DNA of 64,000 nucleotides. Source: Pholis gunnellus. Lineage: Eukaryota > Chordata > Actinopteri > Perciformes > Pholidae. The DNA lies in assembly GCA_910591455.2 (NCBI GenBank), contig OU342806.1, positions 19,373,841-19,437,840 on the forward strand. The letters run 5' to 3'. The notes beneath the pieces were generated by a model, which searched no databases, was not told where the DNA came from, and saw only the letters and a program-made list of their open reading frames with translations. Position numbers and translations under genes: made by a program. This document shows, one piece after another, positions 13,621 through 26,695 of the stretch (positions are counted from its first letter, which is position 1; every line of letters begins with the position of its first letter).

Positions 13621-16600
13621 CGTGCCTTGCTCTGTAATCAAAGGACAGAGATCATCAGATCAAAACACACACACAGGGATTTCGCTGCAATGTTGCCTGC
13701 TGTATTTTAGTCAAATTGATACCCCATTCATTCTTGTGCTGAAACTATACTTATTTCCCTTCTTTCCTCTCATAAAAAATGCAACACTTGAGCCTCTTCT
13801 GCATCTTAATCTGTGTGTTATGTTCTGTTTAAATACTCACTTGGACAACCTGACCACTACTGTGCAAGAGTTGTATGATTATGTGATTATATTACAAGTT
13901 TCCAAGTACACACAGACAGCTCAACTGTATCAACACAGACAGATTTCAGACTACAAGTGACATTTTGTCATTGGCGGAGAGAAAAGCATATACAGTAACA
14001 CTGTTGATGTAGAGCTTAAGACTCAGCTGCCTCTCTGTTATCTCTGCCGCTCCCCCTATGCCATATTTTCCACTAGTCAGGAGGAAGTTTCACTTTATCC
14101 CAGACTTAAAAGAGAGAATGGAAAGAGTCCAATTACTGTTTACCTGCAACGGCTGCACTCACATTTCTTCCTGCTCCCCCCGGGTAGGAGAAAGCCGCAT
14201 TGATTCAGACAGATAAGGCGCTTGACAAAATGAGAGAAAGACATAATTCCATTTGTCTTGGTCGAGCCCATCCCATGTGAGGTGTAAGTCTTGCTGCTGT
14301 CAGCTCTGCTCTACTCCTGTTTGGGGGAGATAAAATCGCATCTCCTGACAGCTGCCCTTTAATCACTTCTGCTAGTACCAGACCGAGTAGTGTGCCACTG
14401 GTGCTCGGTAAACAGGTTGCCGCCAAGGTCTCCACTCCCTCTTTACTTTGCTCATGGCTTTAATAAGTAGCTCAGAATCAAGTAAAGGAGTTTTCAAAAG
14501 AAAAACTTGGTTATTAAGTTCCTTGTGTATTACAACCTTCACTAATATTTGTTCTGATCATCTGCTGATCAAGTATAGTTCTACACAATCATGGCCAAGG
14601 CATTTTTTTCCCATTTGCCGCAGAGTGTCAATATAGTGTAATGATCTACTGTCTCATTATTTCTTTGAGAAAACAGGTCAATTCAAAAGGTTTATTTCAA
14701 TATCTCAAATAGTTCTCGTGACAATTGTTAAAAGCCTGCGAGGAATAGGATGTCAATATTCCTTGTTATGTAAGTTCTACAAGACAACAGACATTTAGCT
14801 TACTGAACAGGAATCAATGTTTCCATAGGAACATAACCCTGAGCATATAGATATTAAGGTTATGAGGCAATGTCATTAACGAAATGTGTCCTGTTATGTA
14901 GGTCCATCCATACATCCATACATCCCTCTACCTGTCTGCCTAAATGAGTCAGTAGACAGAGTTTGACATTCTTGCTTGATGAATTCTGCAAGGCTTCAGG
15001 CTCATCACGTTCACCATTTATGACAATAATAGCTCACTCAGAGAGACAACTGTGTCTCCATAAATCACAAAAAGTTAAGTCATTTCACAATGGAAGAGAA
15101 GAGAAGGAAAATCACTTGAGAAAGTCAGATATGCAGCCAATAAAATAAACAGAAACAGCACCCCTGTGTTTTTCACGAGTCATTACCTTTATAGTACACA
15201 CTCACAGATTTGATATTTCAAATATCAAAGCAATTACGCCATTATTCTGTCTAACAATGACAGACTGGCCTCGGGCTGTGCTTGAAATTAGAAAGTCATC
15301 TGCTACTTCTCACTCAAAATCCAGTATTCCCTCTCGAGTTTGTGATGAATGTCTAGTACAGGAGCAATTACTGTGGCTCATACTGTATTTGGAATTTTAA
15401 TGTGAAGTTGCAGGAAAGAGTAAATTATTAAATATGTCTTTGTGGTCAGACGTGTTTGGTTTCCTGGTAGTTATTCTAATGATAAGTTGGATTTTGCACC
15501 AAATTTCGGACTAAAACCACGACAATGATAACAAATATAATGTTGCCCAAGTTCTACAGAGCCTGTTGTCTGCAGATGTCTTTAGAGCTCATGATAATTG
15601 CTTTTGCAACCAGTAAATGCTGTGTGCTCTCATGCCCCCAAAATGAAATAAAAAACAGAAATGTAATGTCAGTGCTTTCGTCTCACACGCACTGGAGGAG
15701 GAACTCCTCCGCACTAAGAAGACTGAGATTCTTATCATTTAATTTATCTTGCTCTGTCTGAAATATTCCAGTAGGAATCAGTAATGATATACAATCCACA
15801 ATTCACTCTGTGTGAGCTGGTGAGATGGCCTTATTTCAGCAGGATATGATAACACCGCTAGAAGACAGACAACTCTAAAATTCATTCACCACCCTTTTGA
15901 GTTGGGCTGACTCCTTCAATCAAATATCTTTCAGCGGGGTGGATTTTTCAATATATTTGTTAAAAGAAGGAAGCTTGATTGCACCTTGAATTTGTATTCA
16001 TTTGAACAGATAATGGACATGATTGTGTTGAATGAAACCCTCTCCTGGGTATGGTAAATAAGAAATGAGGGAAGGCAAAAACTAAAGACACAATTATTGA
16101 AGTGTCAAGCCAGCCTGAAATGGTTATCGATTCCCTCAGCCCATAGCTAATTTATTAAAATGTCATTGCTTTCTTCCTACCGGTTATCAAATTAAAGCTA
16201 CACATTGTGACGTTAAGGTATACATCTCTTTTGCACCAGGAGATGAAACCATTTGCACTTATGATGGAACCCTCTAATGGCTGCATCTGCTTTGGCTACA
16301 TGCAGTTCAAGAGGAGAAGGCTGATGGTTTTGATAGATAGCTCAGTAAAATGTAAGAGCCACATCAAACTGGGTTGTCATCAGTTGAACTAAAGAGCAAG
16401 CAGAGCACTTTGATGTCTTTTTTTTCTTTGAAATATTGCAGTTAACGCCAACAGCAACCCAACTGAGTCTCTCCAAAAGTAAATTCCCACCCGCTGCAAT
16501 GTCTAATACCTCTGTGATTTCTTTTAAAGTATTTATGAGGTGATGTGCCTTTCATATTCAAAGATTTGGAGAGGACTCTCCCTCGGTGCCCTCAAGGATT

Positions 16601-16823
16601 TGAATGGATCCAATTGGGATTAGCTATTTATTTGTGTTTTGCTCAGAGCAACTAGTAGTATAAAGAGTGAGATAGTCCACACAGGGTAGATGAGAGAGGT
16701 GGTGGATGGGTCAAACAAACACAAGGCTGTCGTCCAATAGAATGCTGTTCGTGTCTCGTGAAACTCAAAGTAAATGTTGACATTTTCTCACGTGTGTTGA
16801 TCGCTTGATAGTGACCAGGGGGA
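13621..16823. other. Non-coding stretch, nothing recognised
   Basis: AT-rich sequence without recognisable exons, RNA genes or named repeats. A short run of CATCCATA units is at 14906-14928. The longest open frames have no signature I know. Confidence 0.5.
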
Positions 16824-17289
16824 AACCTCCAGTTCTGAAGTGAAGCCAATGCAGAAATGTCTTAAACTTGCATTCTCTTTACTGGCCATCTGATTGCAAA
16901 AATAAGACCGATTGTATGGAAGTCTATGAGAAAATGACTCTACTTCTCACCTGATTAATTACCTCAGCAAACATTGTAAAGAAGAGTTTATGGTCTCAAT
17001 CTGTAGTTTAAAGTCTTCTTCAATAAATCATGATGTTGATTTAGTAAATAATGGTCCCATTTAGAGTAATAGACCTTTAGGGTATGCTTTAGGGCGATGC
17101 TACCTTGTGATTGACAGGTCGCAACCACTACCAGAGCCGTAGACGCAAATATAGTCACTTCCGTTCACTGGTTGTAAAAGCCAAGATGGCAACACCAAAA
17201 TGCCCAACTTGAGGCTTCAAAACAGCAGTCCAAAAACCAATGGGTGAAAACATTACTACTATGTTGACTTTTTATATACCGCCTATGGT
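16824..17289 (+). mobile_element. Interspersed repeat family A, copy 1 (plus)
   Basis: The reverse complement of 25335-25817 matches this segment block by block. Shared strings include AACCTCC-GTTCTGAA at the left edge, AGTCTTCTTCAATA, TAATGGTCCC/TTATGGTCC, CTACCTTGTGATTGACAGG, TTCACTGGTTG, ACTTGAGGCTTCAAAA, and a right edge ending in a TATATAC...CTATGG sequence. The shared length is about 470 bp and the ends agree, so this is a discrete element. It carries no open frame of note and no clear terminal inverted repeat. I read it as a non-autonomous element of unknown class, probably a DNA transposon or SINE-like unit. Confidence 0.75.
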
Positions 17290-17294
17290 AATGA

Positions 17295-17500
17295 CGTGAG
17301 TCATTTTTGTTGTCAAGTTAACGTCAACCATGCTCTTTTCCAAAATCTAACTAAGTGGTTTTAATGCCTAAATCTCACTTCCTGTGAAGACGGAAGTTTA
17401 TCTTGAAAAGACACAATGCATGTAACAAGTGGAAACTGACACACCAACCCTGCCACGTTCAAAGCTGACGCTAGACCGGTACCCCAAAGTTTGAACAACC
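17295..17500 (+). repeat. Interspersed repeat family B, copy 1
   Basis: The wording ATCTAACTAAGTGGTTTTAA, then GCCTAAATCTCACTTCC and GTGAAGACGGAAGTTTATC, parallels 43090-43280 (GTTTGTTGCCTAAACCTGAC, TGTTTCCCGTGAAGACG). This is a known type of dispersed teleost repeat. It directly abuts repeat A, which may reflect nested insertion or a single compound unit. No coding content. Confidence 0.5.
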
Positions 17501-17772
17501 CTCATTAGCTTCACTGCTCAGGTCTCCTTCTCATCTCAAATAAAAACATGCACAAGTCTTGTCCTGCAACTGTGCTTGTTCAACAAGTGACCAACAAACA
17601 TTCACAGTGGAAAAGTGCACTGCCAATGTCAGTATATGAATATCATTTCAATGTACCTGCAAATGTCACTTCAGTCAGGCTACATCATGGTATGTTACTC
17701 CTGAAAATCTACTGCAAACAACACATTTTCTGCCCATGACATTTAGCCACATGGCGCATTTGTTTACTTTGT

Positions 17773-17905
17773 TTCTTGTGGTGTAACACCGGCGTCTCTC
17801 ATTCTCTATGATCTAACACAGGCAGTCTGTCATTCTCTATGATCTAACACAGGCAGTCTGTCATTCTCTATGGTCTAACATCGGCAGTCTCTCATTCTCT
17901 CTCTC
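17773..17905. repeat. 31-bp minisatellite, about 4 units
   Basis: The anchor string CATTCTCTATG recurs at 17800, 17831 and 17862 and, changed to CATTCTCTCTC, at 17893, giving an exact period of 31 bp. The two central units are nearly identical, while the outer ones differ at several positions. This pattern is typical of arrays homogenised in the middle. The last unit runs into a short (TC)n tract. Confidence 0.9.
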
Positions 17906-17919
17906 TGTGGAATTATTGT

Positions 17920-18650
17920 ACCATAGTGTGTCACAACATTTAAATATCTATCCAAGACTGCAAAAAAGCTTAATTTAGATCAGCTCTATACACATTCACA
18001 TCTCTCCACCTTCACATCTCACTCTGCTGCTTATACAGGTTAAAGGTTTAGAGTGAAGCTGTAATGTGTCGCCACTGCTGTTGACAAGGTGGGAACAATA
18101 AAGAGTTTGCCGTCTTGGTTCAGACGAGGGAGCCTCAGTGTTATACGCTACTTCAGTGCCATATTTTACCCTGTGTGTGTCTATGTCTACTGTCGACGGT
18201 AGGCATACAAACAACGCTGTCTTTTCAAAATGTGTTCACAGGAAACGTGCAGTCCTGTGATTGTTTGACCTGTCCAAACTATCCTCCCACCCGCCCTACG
18301 CAGACCTTGCTGTTTAATCTACGTAGGTTGCTCTAGGTGTCCAATAATGATGCGGATGGGTTTACATTACTTAGTTGAAACGCCAGTGTGTCCCATAGAG
18401 ACGCTAAGCGGTGCATCGGTATCAGACGCTGTGGGGCAATGACAAAGCAATGTTATTTGACGGGTTGAGAGTGAAAACGGTTTGGCAGGGAGTGGAAGCC
18501 GAACGCTGCACACACACGCTGTCCTGCTGTTGCACATTGATGCAAATCATAAGTACGGCTCTTAAAATGAGGTACACACTGTTTTTAATGGCAGGGTATT
18601 GCGATACTATTTCCAATGTGCCATAACGATGTAAAACTGATTTAAAATTA
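17920..18650. repeat. Probable CpG-bearing repeat block, unnamed
   Basis: The base composition changes here, with many CpGs in an AT-rich region, for example GTGTCCCATAGAGACGCTAA and GGTGCATCGGTATCAGACGC at 18389-18429. I associate the latter wording with a dispersed fish sequence. No terminal repeats, target duplication or reading frame with known similarity was found. It could equally be an unnamed single-copy GC-richer segment. Confidence 0.3.
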
Positions 18651-21600
18651 GGTCATCCTAGCGATGGTTAAACCTCTCATATTCATCATTCTATGCATTG
18701 AAAACCAGCATTAAGCCACACACCCAGTCTGAGACATTCTCAAATATGAGGCTTGATGAGTGCCAGACAGCTTAACGAAAGATTTACTAACTGCAGCTGA
18801 ATTATCCTGGATCACACTGGTTAAACATAGGAGGAAGCCACAGCCAGAAAGGACAGTAGAGCCTCTTCTTATGTGGACTTTATTTACTGCCATCAGCCAA
18901 AGAGTGAAACAAAAGGAAGAGTTAATGGCGCAGATGGATTGAGGTGAGCGCTCCCATTCAAACTCTGCCCAATCTTTGACCACATCTGTATCGATTTTGT
19001 CCGTTGATAGTTGTCAAGACAGCTGATAGATAGTGAATGATATAGATCGTTAGCCCCGAGTTTCTCCTCACCAGCCACCTCCTAAATCTTAAACCCTTTT
19101 TGTGTGGCCCTGTCAATAAGTACGCCGTCACAAGAGAACTATACCCTGTTCAATCGGAATGCTCTCTATTGACTTCATCCAACAATGAAGAGATAAGTCA
19201 TGATACTGTAAGGGGAAGGAGATGGGGGGAGGAAGATTAAGGAGCTGGGCAAGCTACTGTGGGGAGCTCAGTTTGGACTGCAATGTAGCTTTGGAGCTGA
19301 TCCTCCTTGCAAATATTTGAACCCACTGAAGCTTTCGATAAACCATTCTCAAATTTTGAATGACTTTTTGGGCATAACATGTAGGACTTACTGGACAAAT
19401 TTTTCCACGAGCGCAGAATCTCATTGAAGTCGTTGGGGACTTTACACCAAGTAGAAACAGATCTATCATCTCCCCATTTTTTTTAACCCGGTAATCTAGA
19501 ATGCAAGGTCCTTTACATGCAAGAATGTGACACCCTATATTTCCCCTTTTTGCTACATAAGTGGTAAAGGCTGATAGAATGATAATTGATGTTCAGGGCA
19601 GTCTGAGAAACAAAAATGGCTTCACGTTGGTTTTTCCGTGCACAAGTGTTTCTGAAGTTCTATTCCCTAATGCCAAATCTAAAACTGCCCGAAAAATATC
19701 TATGATCTTTTTAGGATTTACTATTCAAGGGGGGTTAAACCATGCATTTTTCATTCTGCAACTGATGCCCAATTTGACAAAACTGACCAGTACAACCACA
19801 TTAATGCCATTCTATTGAAGCAGTTGGGATTTCAGTGCATTACTGAAAGGCACCTCAACACTAGCTGCCTTGAAAGCTGAGAGTATTACTGTTTTGCATT
19901 CCCCTCCCACATTTTCCCAGGTAGTCCAGGGATTTCCACTGGCGGCTGTCCAGTCACTAGCTTGCCTGACATATTGAACAAAAAAGAGCACAGCAATCCG
20001 CATGAGCGCCAGACAGAAAAAAAACATTTCAGCGAAATGTGGAATGTCAGAATGTCAAAAACAGCCAGATCGCTTTGTGTAGGAAAATTAGCAAATTTGC
20101 CCCCTAACATCAAACAGCAAAGGAGATAGGAAATTCATCCAGCTGTTAATTTTCTTTCACCCTGTTCCACCCCAAGAGACAGTCGCTGCTGCTAATGGAG
20201 CACAGCAAAGGTTAGACTCACTGGTGAGCAGAACAGAGCCACATGTAGTGTGACCTCTGATTCACCTCTGCAAATCCGTTGCAAATGCTGCCGTCTTTTC
20301 TGTTACACTCAAATTATCTGGTGCCTTATCCGCAGCCCTGTGCATCCTTGAAAGCTAAATATTACAGCATAAAGCCTGCAGATGGTTCCCGTGAGAGAAA
20401 TATTGATGCTACAGTATATGCATGAACTGCTGAACTACACAAAAGTTCTGGTTTATGCAGGAGTTTATTCATGAAGGTGGTTATGTGTGCCTTTGTGCAT
20501 GTGTGAATTTGCACACAAATACATGTCAATGTGTTTTTTTTTTAAATGTAATATATTTCCATCTCATTGCTGTCATTTCCATCATTGTGTGTGTGTGTGT
20601 GTGTTGTTGCACTGATCCTTGACACAGATCACCATTATGTATTCAGGGTTAAGGACACATAACCGCAAATAAACGATTTATAAAAAAGCGGGGGAATAAC
20701 AATTGCAACATTGGTGACACACCACTTATTGTATTTTTGTTATTTGCTCATCGCCACCCTCCATACATAAATATCACCTTCTTACTTTTGCTTTCATGTA
20801 ATAATGTGCTTTTTCAATTGTTTGCGTCATCTAAGCTTTCAAGATGTTATTGTCTCCCTGTGCCTAGTCTTGTCTTTCAACTACTCTATTTTTTACTCCG
20901 AATCCTAATTGAGATGGAAATGACATCTGCTTGGAGCGAAAGCCACTAGATTGAATGCAAATTACAAATAAAGTCATAAAAGCAGTTTCACACGAACACT
21001 ATGTACTCTAGAAAGCTTTTTGTTGTTGTTTCTGTTTGTTTTAGATTTCTGCACAACAATGTTTTTTTGGTTTTAAGATTCTGCATGATTCATTCACAGA
21101 TGAAAGGAAACAAATGTATGCACCCTGTTTGATTTATAGCAACTTCCAATCACTTGTCTTGGCAATTGGCCAACAACCTTAAATGTTTTCCTGAAAGAAG
21201 TGGATAATGCCAGCACATTTATGAATTAAAAAACACTCCATTTCATTCCAAGTATAGCAATTCATAACCACACGGCATGTCAAATGCAATCAAAGATTAT
21301 AACATGCCAATTATTGAAGCACATGAAAAGAGCCAATTGCACACGTCATCTCAGTTAATATTATATATACATGACAGAAAATGTGAAATTAATCTAAAAT
21401 TTGGTAAGCGCCGTGGTTCATATGCAACATCTCACATACTAATCCAGCATTGCTAAAGGCTTACTTTTCCATTTAGTTAAGGAACTAATAGTCCATTCGT
21501 ACTCATGACATGTCATCACAGGTTGCACATGAGTGTCCTGAATAGGTATTGCAAAGATATAAAAAAAAACATCTAATCCCTGCTAATTTAAACAATTTTA

Positions 21601-24060
21601 GTCCAAACTTTTTTGCTACTTTATTTTACACCAATTTATTTGAGGACCTAGATTTCTATTTGTGAACATCATGATATGTATGAACCTGAGGTCATTATTC
21701 TTTACTTTAAGACAATGCCTAAAAAACATGCAGTTTGCAATAAGCAATTTGTTCTGTACTGTTATGTTTGCTGCAATTAACATAGTGCAGGCTTAGCCAA
21801 CCAAACTAACTTTCCTGTCTTATTCTCATGTGCAGGGATAGATTTTGCCTTCTCTTTTAGGCTCTGATAAATCTCCATGAGGTAAATTGTTGATGCATCA
21901 TGCTGTTCTACATGCAAGTTCGATCACGACAAAGTCTTTATAGGAAAGCCTTGCTCATAATTAATGCCCCTCTAAAAGCATAATTGATTTGTGTTTCTAT
22001 TTGTGGTTGGTTGCTTGATGGCGCTCACTGTTTGTAGGTCAAGGTTCACTTATTACATTTCATCACTTTGACTGCAATAAGAAGCGCTGAGGTAAAAAAA
22101 AAAAAAAGCATTTGAATAAGACCTTATGGAACAAAAAAGTGGGGCTATGTCCTCTGAAAATGTTTGAAATCGTCATACATTGTGTGCCAGTCCCCAGTTA
22201 TAGCGGTTTTCTATTTTCAAGGTGCGGCAATGCTGTTTAGAAAGGCATGCTTTGAGTGTTTTGCAAAACATAGAAATACAAGCCATTGTGGACTTTGCAT
22301 AATTTTCTGAGGAAAAAAGATTGCTGTGCTCCACTCCTTCAACAGCCTTGCTAATAGAACTGCAAGGGGCCTAGGGCATTTATCTAGCATCCTCCCTTTT
22401 TCTCTTGTGCAGAACAAGACCTTGCACCGCTGTATAATAGATTTCCCACTTAACATGCAGATGAACACACACACACATTCACAGACAAGCTCATACATTT
22501 TTTTTTTAAAGTTTGTATAGTACAGTGGACATTCAATAGTATCTTAGCTCTTGGAGTGGCGCCACTCTTCATCCAAACTCTTGTGTGAATGTGTTTGTTT
22601 ATGTGCATGAACGCATGGCTGTGTATTTTGTGCAAATGTATGTGTGTGTGTGTGGAGGATTGACTGAGAACATTCAATAGTCTCACCAAGTTTGTTCTAA
22701 CTTTATATTGGTTGCCATATACAGTCGAGAAGATTCAGCAGTGTGTACACTGGGGATTATCAAGTACAAGTCTTGTTTTAACACAGCCACTTAAAGCACA
22801 TCATTTTTGGACCAGAAGTGTGGCCCAGATAAAGTACAAAAGATCCCCTGCTGGGACTAATTTTTCCTTGATTTATGATTGATAGATGCAGAAAAGCAGC
22901 ACAACCCAGATACGGAAACATGGGACTGACTGTGAATTGAATAGCAATGACAGTGTAGTGATGAATTGAGTCCATTCCATAATTCATCCTTTAATTAGAC
23001 CGGTCCGTGTCTATCCATCATCGCTCTGGAGAGATGGATGGGATCACAGTGGATTATTGATGAGGAGGTAGTTCTTTTAGATTGCTCTCATATTTGACTC
23101 AAATACAGTAGCGGCAGCAGTCCGTCCTCATATTAATCCGAGTCATGAAATAAATCATGTTCACAGCGAGAGGAGCCACTGGTTCCGCAATAATTTGCCC
23201 CCCCCACTCACTGAATAACCACTAAATATTTTTTGGTTTAAATGATATCCTCTACTCAAAAGTCTCCTGAATAATGTATTCATCCTATAGGTGTATGGCC
23301 ACCAGTTTTAATGATGTCAGCTTGAGAACTCATGTCAGTTTGGTATGGCGGACAGCTCTAAAAACAACAATTCCCATGAGCCAATGCTACCAGCACTATC
23401 TGGAAGAAGCAAGAGGGGCTGTAGCTCATTAGAAACATGTTTGTTTTTTGTAGTTTAAATCAGTAGAAGTAATAGTTTTGATGAGTATCTTTAGCTTCTT
23501 TTTACCATGACAGAATTTTAAACTTTGGAAATTCTTCTGAAAATGTACCTTATATTTATACATACACAGGCTTGTACCTCACACTTCATGAAGGAACCAG
23601 ACATTTTCATGCAGATATCCGTCTTCTGTCGTGGTGATTTAACCACGTGCGTTTATAACCCATCCATACCCTGGAAGTGCTCCAAGTGTGTGTCACTGAA
23701 CATTGTCCAGGGAGAAAATAAATGAGACCTGCATTCAGTGCCAGAGGTGCTCAACAAACCCTCCAGAGTCACAATGGGACACGATAAGGTGTCCTGATAT
23801 CCTGCAAAATATACGAATGACATGGAGTTTGAGTTCATTGCTTTGTTACACGGAACCATCTGAGAATCCTTCATTGCTGGAAATTGGAAATGGCGAGGCA
23901 CTTTCAAGTGATTCGATGAAAAAATCTGTCAAAACTCTTGCAGAAGCCAGTCGGGAGAAGAGCAACAAACCATTGAGAGAAGCATTCAGTGTGGTTCTTT
24001 GCTCTTCTTTCAATTAAGAAAAACTCCAAGTCTGATAAAAGTGAGGCTCATGCAGCATCT
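18651..24060. other. Non-coding stretch, nothing recognised
   Basis: No exon or named repeat is visible. There are short simple tracts only: a GT run at 20586-20604, an A run near 22094-22107 and a GT run near 22642. A block at 23340-23440 contains AACAATTCCCATGAGCC, wording common in dispersed repeats. The remainder is AT-rich. Confidence 0.5.
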
Positions 24061-24343
24061 ACACTAACCTCTTTAGGAGATGCCATTGTTTGGAACGAAT
24101 AGTAGCCACCATGTGGTGTCACACACTCCTGAACCCCACTTGTACATGCTGACAGGATGGATTCTCGTATGGTCTTGTGATCCCGCGATTCTTGTTGGTT
24201 CTTGTGAGGTTGCGAGAATTCAGCTGCTGTGCATAACACCTTCAGGACATCAGGACTATGCTTATGCCATGGCCGCATTCAGACTCCAGCCCCCAGTGTC
24301 AATACACTATGAAACACTTGGAATCAGTCCAAAGGAAAAACAT

Positions 24344-24382
24344 GGCTACCCCTCACTGCATTGACAGCAGTGAGGAGTAGCC
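24344..24382. repeat. 16-bp hairpin with 7-base loop
   Basis: Arms GGCTACCCCTCACTGC and GCAGTGAGGAGTAGCC pair with one mismatch (C opposite A at the seventh base of the left arm) around the loop ATTGACA. The stem is too short for a typical microRNA precursor. It may be the inner palindrome of a small inverted-repeat element. A further CTGTAGCC follows the right arm. Confidence 0.85.
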
Positions 24383-25334
24383 CTGTAGCCTTCCAGCATG
24401 TGTGTGTGTGAATGATACACTATACTGAGATACATAAAAGCATATTATCATAAAGCTGCTTTTTTAAGTCTATCACAAATGCTGGGAAGCCAGAGCAGGA
24501 AATGTAGTCTATATCATTCATAGTTGGGCAGTGTATAAAGTTTACAACATTGAGTTACAGTATGTTACCAGATGTTCAACATACAGTCATGAAGCTTTTA
24601 TTTGTCTGTTTGGTGAAGTTAATGAACTCCTTTCCACTATATTTTGTGTCACATTCTACTTTCGACCAAATCATTCAAAAAGTAGGTAGGAAGGCAAAGA
24701 CAGTGCAAAAATACTCCCATCAACATTCAACTGGGCTTTCAAAGACTAAGAGCATCCTCTTATCGTAAATAGAAAATCTTTTAGCTTAAAATCCATTAAA
24801 AACATGGGCAAAAACTGATGAGCTCGACGAAAAAACACAGCAGAGTGCAAATGAAGCAGAAAAAAATGGAGGAAATCTGTGTGCTGAGAGACATCTCATG
24901 GTAAATTAAAAGCGTGATTCCTTTTCATAACAGGGAGCTGAACTGCTTTCCTCCCCGTTATTTGACTCTGTCAAGCAGAGGGTGAAGTGGCACAGGAGCA
25001 CTGGGCAGGTTTTGAAATATGGAGTGCAGCTTTGCCCTCATGTATGATGTATTCTTTTCTAACACAGACAAACGCACCGGCATGCACCAGAATCAGCAAC
25101 ACATATAGTGCATGCACAAATAAATGATTTTTCAGTTTCCTTTAGGTAAATTGCATCAACATGAAGAACAAATTATACTCACCCAACAAAGAATCATGGG
25201 AAATAATCATAGGATTCTAAATTGAAAATCCATCAAACTGAGCTCTTGATATCGACCTTCAAAGTTTTTTTCCCTCCACCCCCACCTACTTGCAAGTATT
25301 TTGTGAAACAAAGAAGCACACTACTGCCGTGACA
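24383..25334. other. Non-coding stretch, nothing recognised
   Basis: AT-rich sequence without exon, RNA gene or repeat that I can name. Confidence 0.5.
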
Positions 25335-25817
25335 ACCATAGACTGTATACAAGAAGTGGACGAAGTCGCTGTGACGTTTTGAAGCCTCAAGTTCAACTTT
25401 TTGGCAATCGCCAGCTTGGATTACGACCATTGCCATCTGGGCTTTTTGCAACCAGTGAAAGGAGCTGACCATATATGGACTGTGGGCGAGTGACGTAGAG
25501 ACCCTGGTAGCGATAGCAACCTGTCAATCACAAGGTAGCCACACCCTAAAACACACTCTGCTATATGGACTATTATTCTCTTAAGAGGACCATAATTTAC
25601 ATTCTATTGTATTGAACAAGACTTTGAAACTAGTGATTTAGACCATATTCTCATGTTTAAAATGTTTGTACTGAGGTAATAAATCAAGAGAGGTCTAGGG
25701 TCAATTTTTTCGAGACTTATTTTTGCAACCAGAGGAGTCGGCCCCTGCTGGCCGGTAGAGAGATTTCAAGTTTAAGACTCTTTCGTATTGGCTTCACTTT
25801 TCAGAACCGGAGGTTGA
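25335..25817 (-). mobile_element. Interspersed repeat family A, copy 2 (minus)
   Basis: This is the same family as 16824-17289 but inverted. Read on the minus strand it starts near TCAACCTCCGGTTCTGAA and ends at TATACAGTCTATGGTTGTC. It keeps CpGs (for instance CAGCGACTTCGTCC) and looks closer to an intact copy than the first. No coding content and no convincing terminal inverted repeat were found. Together with copy 1 it defines the family's outer limits by the points where similarity stops on both sides. Confidence 0.75.
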
Positions 25818-26039
25818 CGCCTGATGACAACGCTGTGTACAATTATTAGTGTTACAAATTGTTTATTTGTCATAAAACGTGGTGTTTTTCTCTGTTAAAT
25901 AGCGTTAGTTGCAGGTTATTAATTGTTGTTAAAGTTATAACCATGATTAGGGGGTCCCTCTCAATACAACTAGCTCCGACCGTAGCGCCCTCCGCGGCGA
26001 ACAATATATTTAGCTGCCTGTTGAAGAGTGACAGCAGCT

Positions 26040-26125
26040 GTTTCGGCTATGCACCAGAATGACGGTGTGTGAAAAATTCATATCATACGGGAAATTAAAA
26101 CCGGTATACCGCCCAGCACTAATAC
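26040..26125. mobile_element. Possible DNA-transposon end
   Basis: The string AAACCGGTATACCGCCCAGC followed by ACTAATAC resembles the end of widespread vertebrate elements whose other end would read GGGCGGTATACCGG or similar. I did not find the partner end, so this would be a single-ended remnant. A CpG-bearing stretch (GCGCCCTCCGCGGCG) lies upstream at 25985-25999. Confidence 0.35.
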
Positions 26126-26216
26126 AACATGCTCAAGAGTGGAACGTTGCAGCTTATTCTCTTGGCTGTATGACACATTCACTGTATGATCGAGTCTCAT
26201 TAACCTAATTTCTCTC

Positions 26217-26645
26217 ACGACCCCTGCCAACTCATAGTATTTTTCTACATCTGTTCTGTTTTCAAGCAATATCACCAACTCTCCTGTTGTTTCATATCAT
26301 GTCGCCTTGAAAGCATCTCATTCTCTTCACCTGAGCTTCCCTACCCATCTCCACACCTGCACCTCATTCTCTCATCAGCCACTCTCTGTATATAGCAGTC
26401 CGGATCCATTGTTCCTCTTCAAGATTGTCTACTGTGCATTGCTTAGTTTTTCAGTGTTATTGATCCCTGTTTTGCGTGATTCTTGGATTTAGGATTTGGA
26501 TTTCCCTGCTTGCCTGCCCCTTGAAGGATTTGTTTGGGCGATTTTTACCCTTTCCTTGAACTAAGTAAAGCTGAACATTGAGATTATTCCCGTGACTTTC
26601 GTGTCGTGCTTTTGGGTTCTAGTCTGCCACTCACCCGGAGTCATT
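26217..26645 (+). repeat. LTR-like interspersed repeat, copy 2
   Basis: It shares the ordered wording of 9360-9757: CACGACCCCTGCCAAC at the left, TCTGTTCTGTTTT, CTCATTCTCTCATCAGCC before a TATA-like CTGTATATAGCA, and CTTGAACTAAGTAAAGCTGA. It extends further right than copy 1, through GTGACTTTCGTGTCGTGC and TGCCACTCACCCGGAGTC, which looks like the end of a fish LTR. No second LTR or internal coding region follows, so a solo LTR is likely. Confidence 0.5.
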
Positions 26646-26695
26646 GCAATTTCAAGTTTCAGGTTCCGGGGAGAGGGAGATGTTTTTGGCAAACG

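Noticed and set aside
24080..24364. Frames open on both strands around the hairpin
   Set aside because: No known domain; more likely non-coding repeat sequence.
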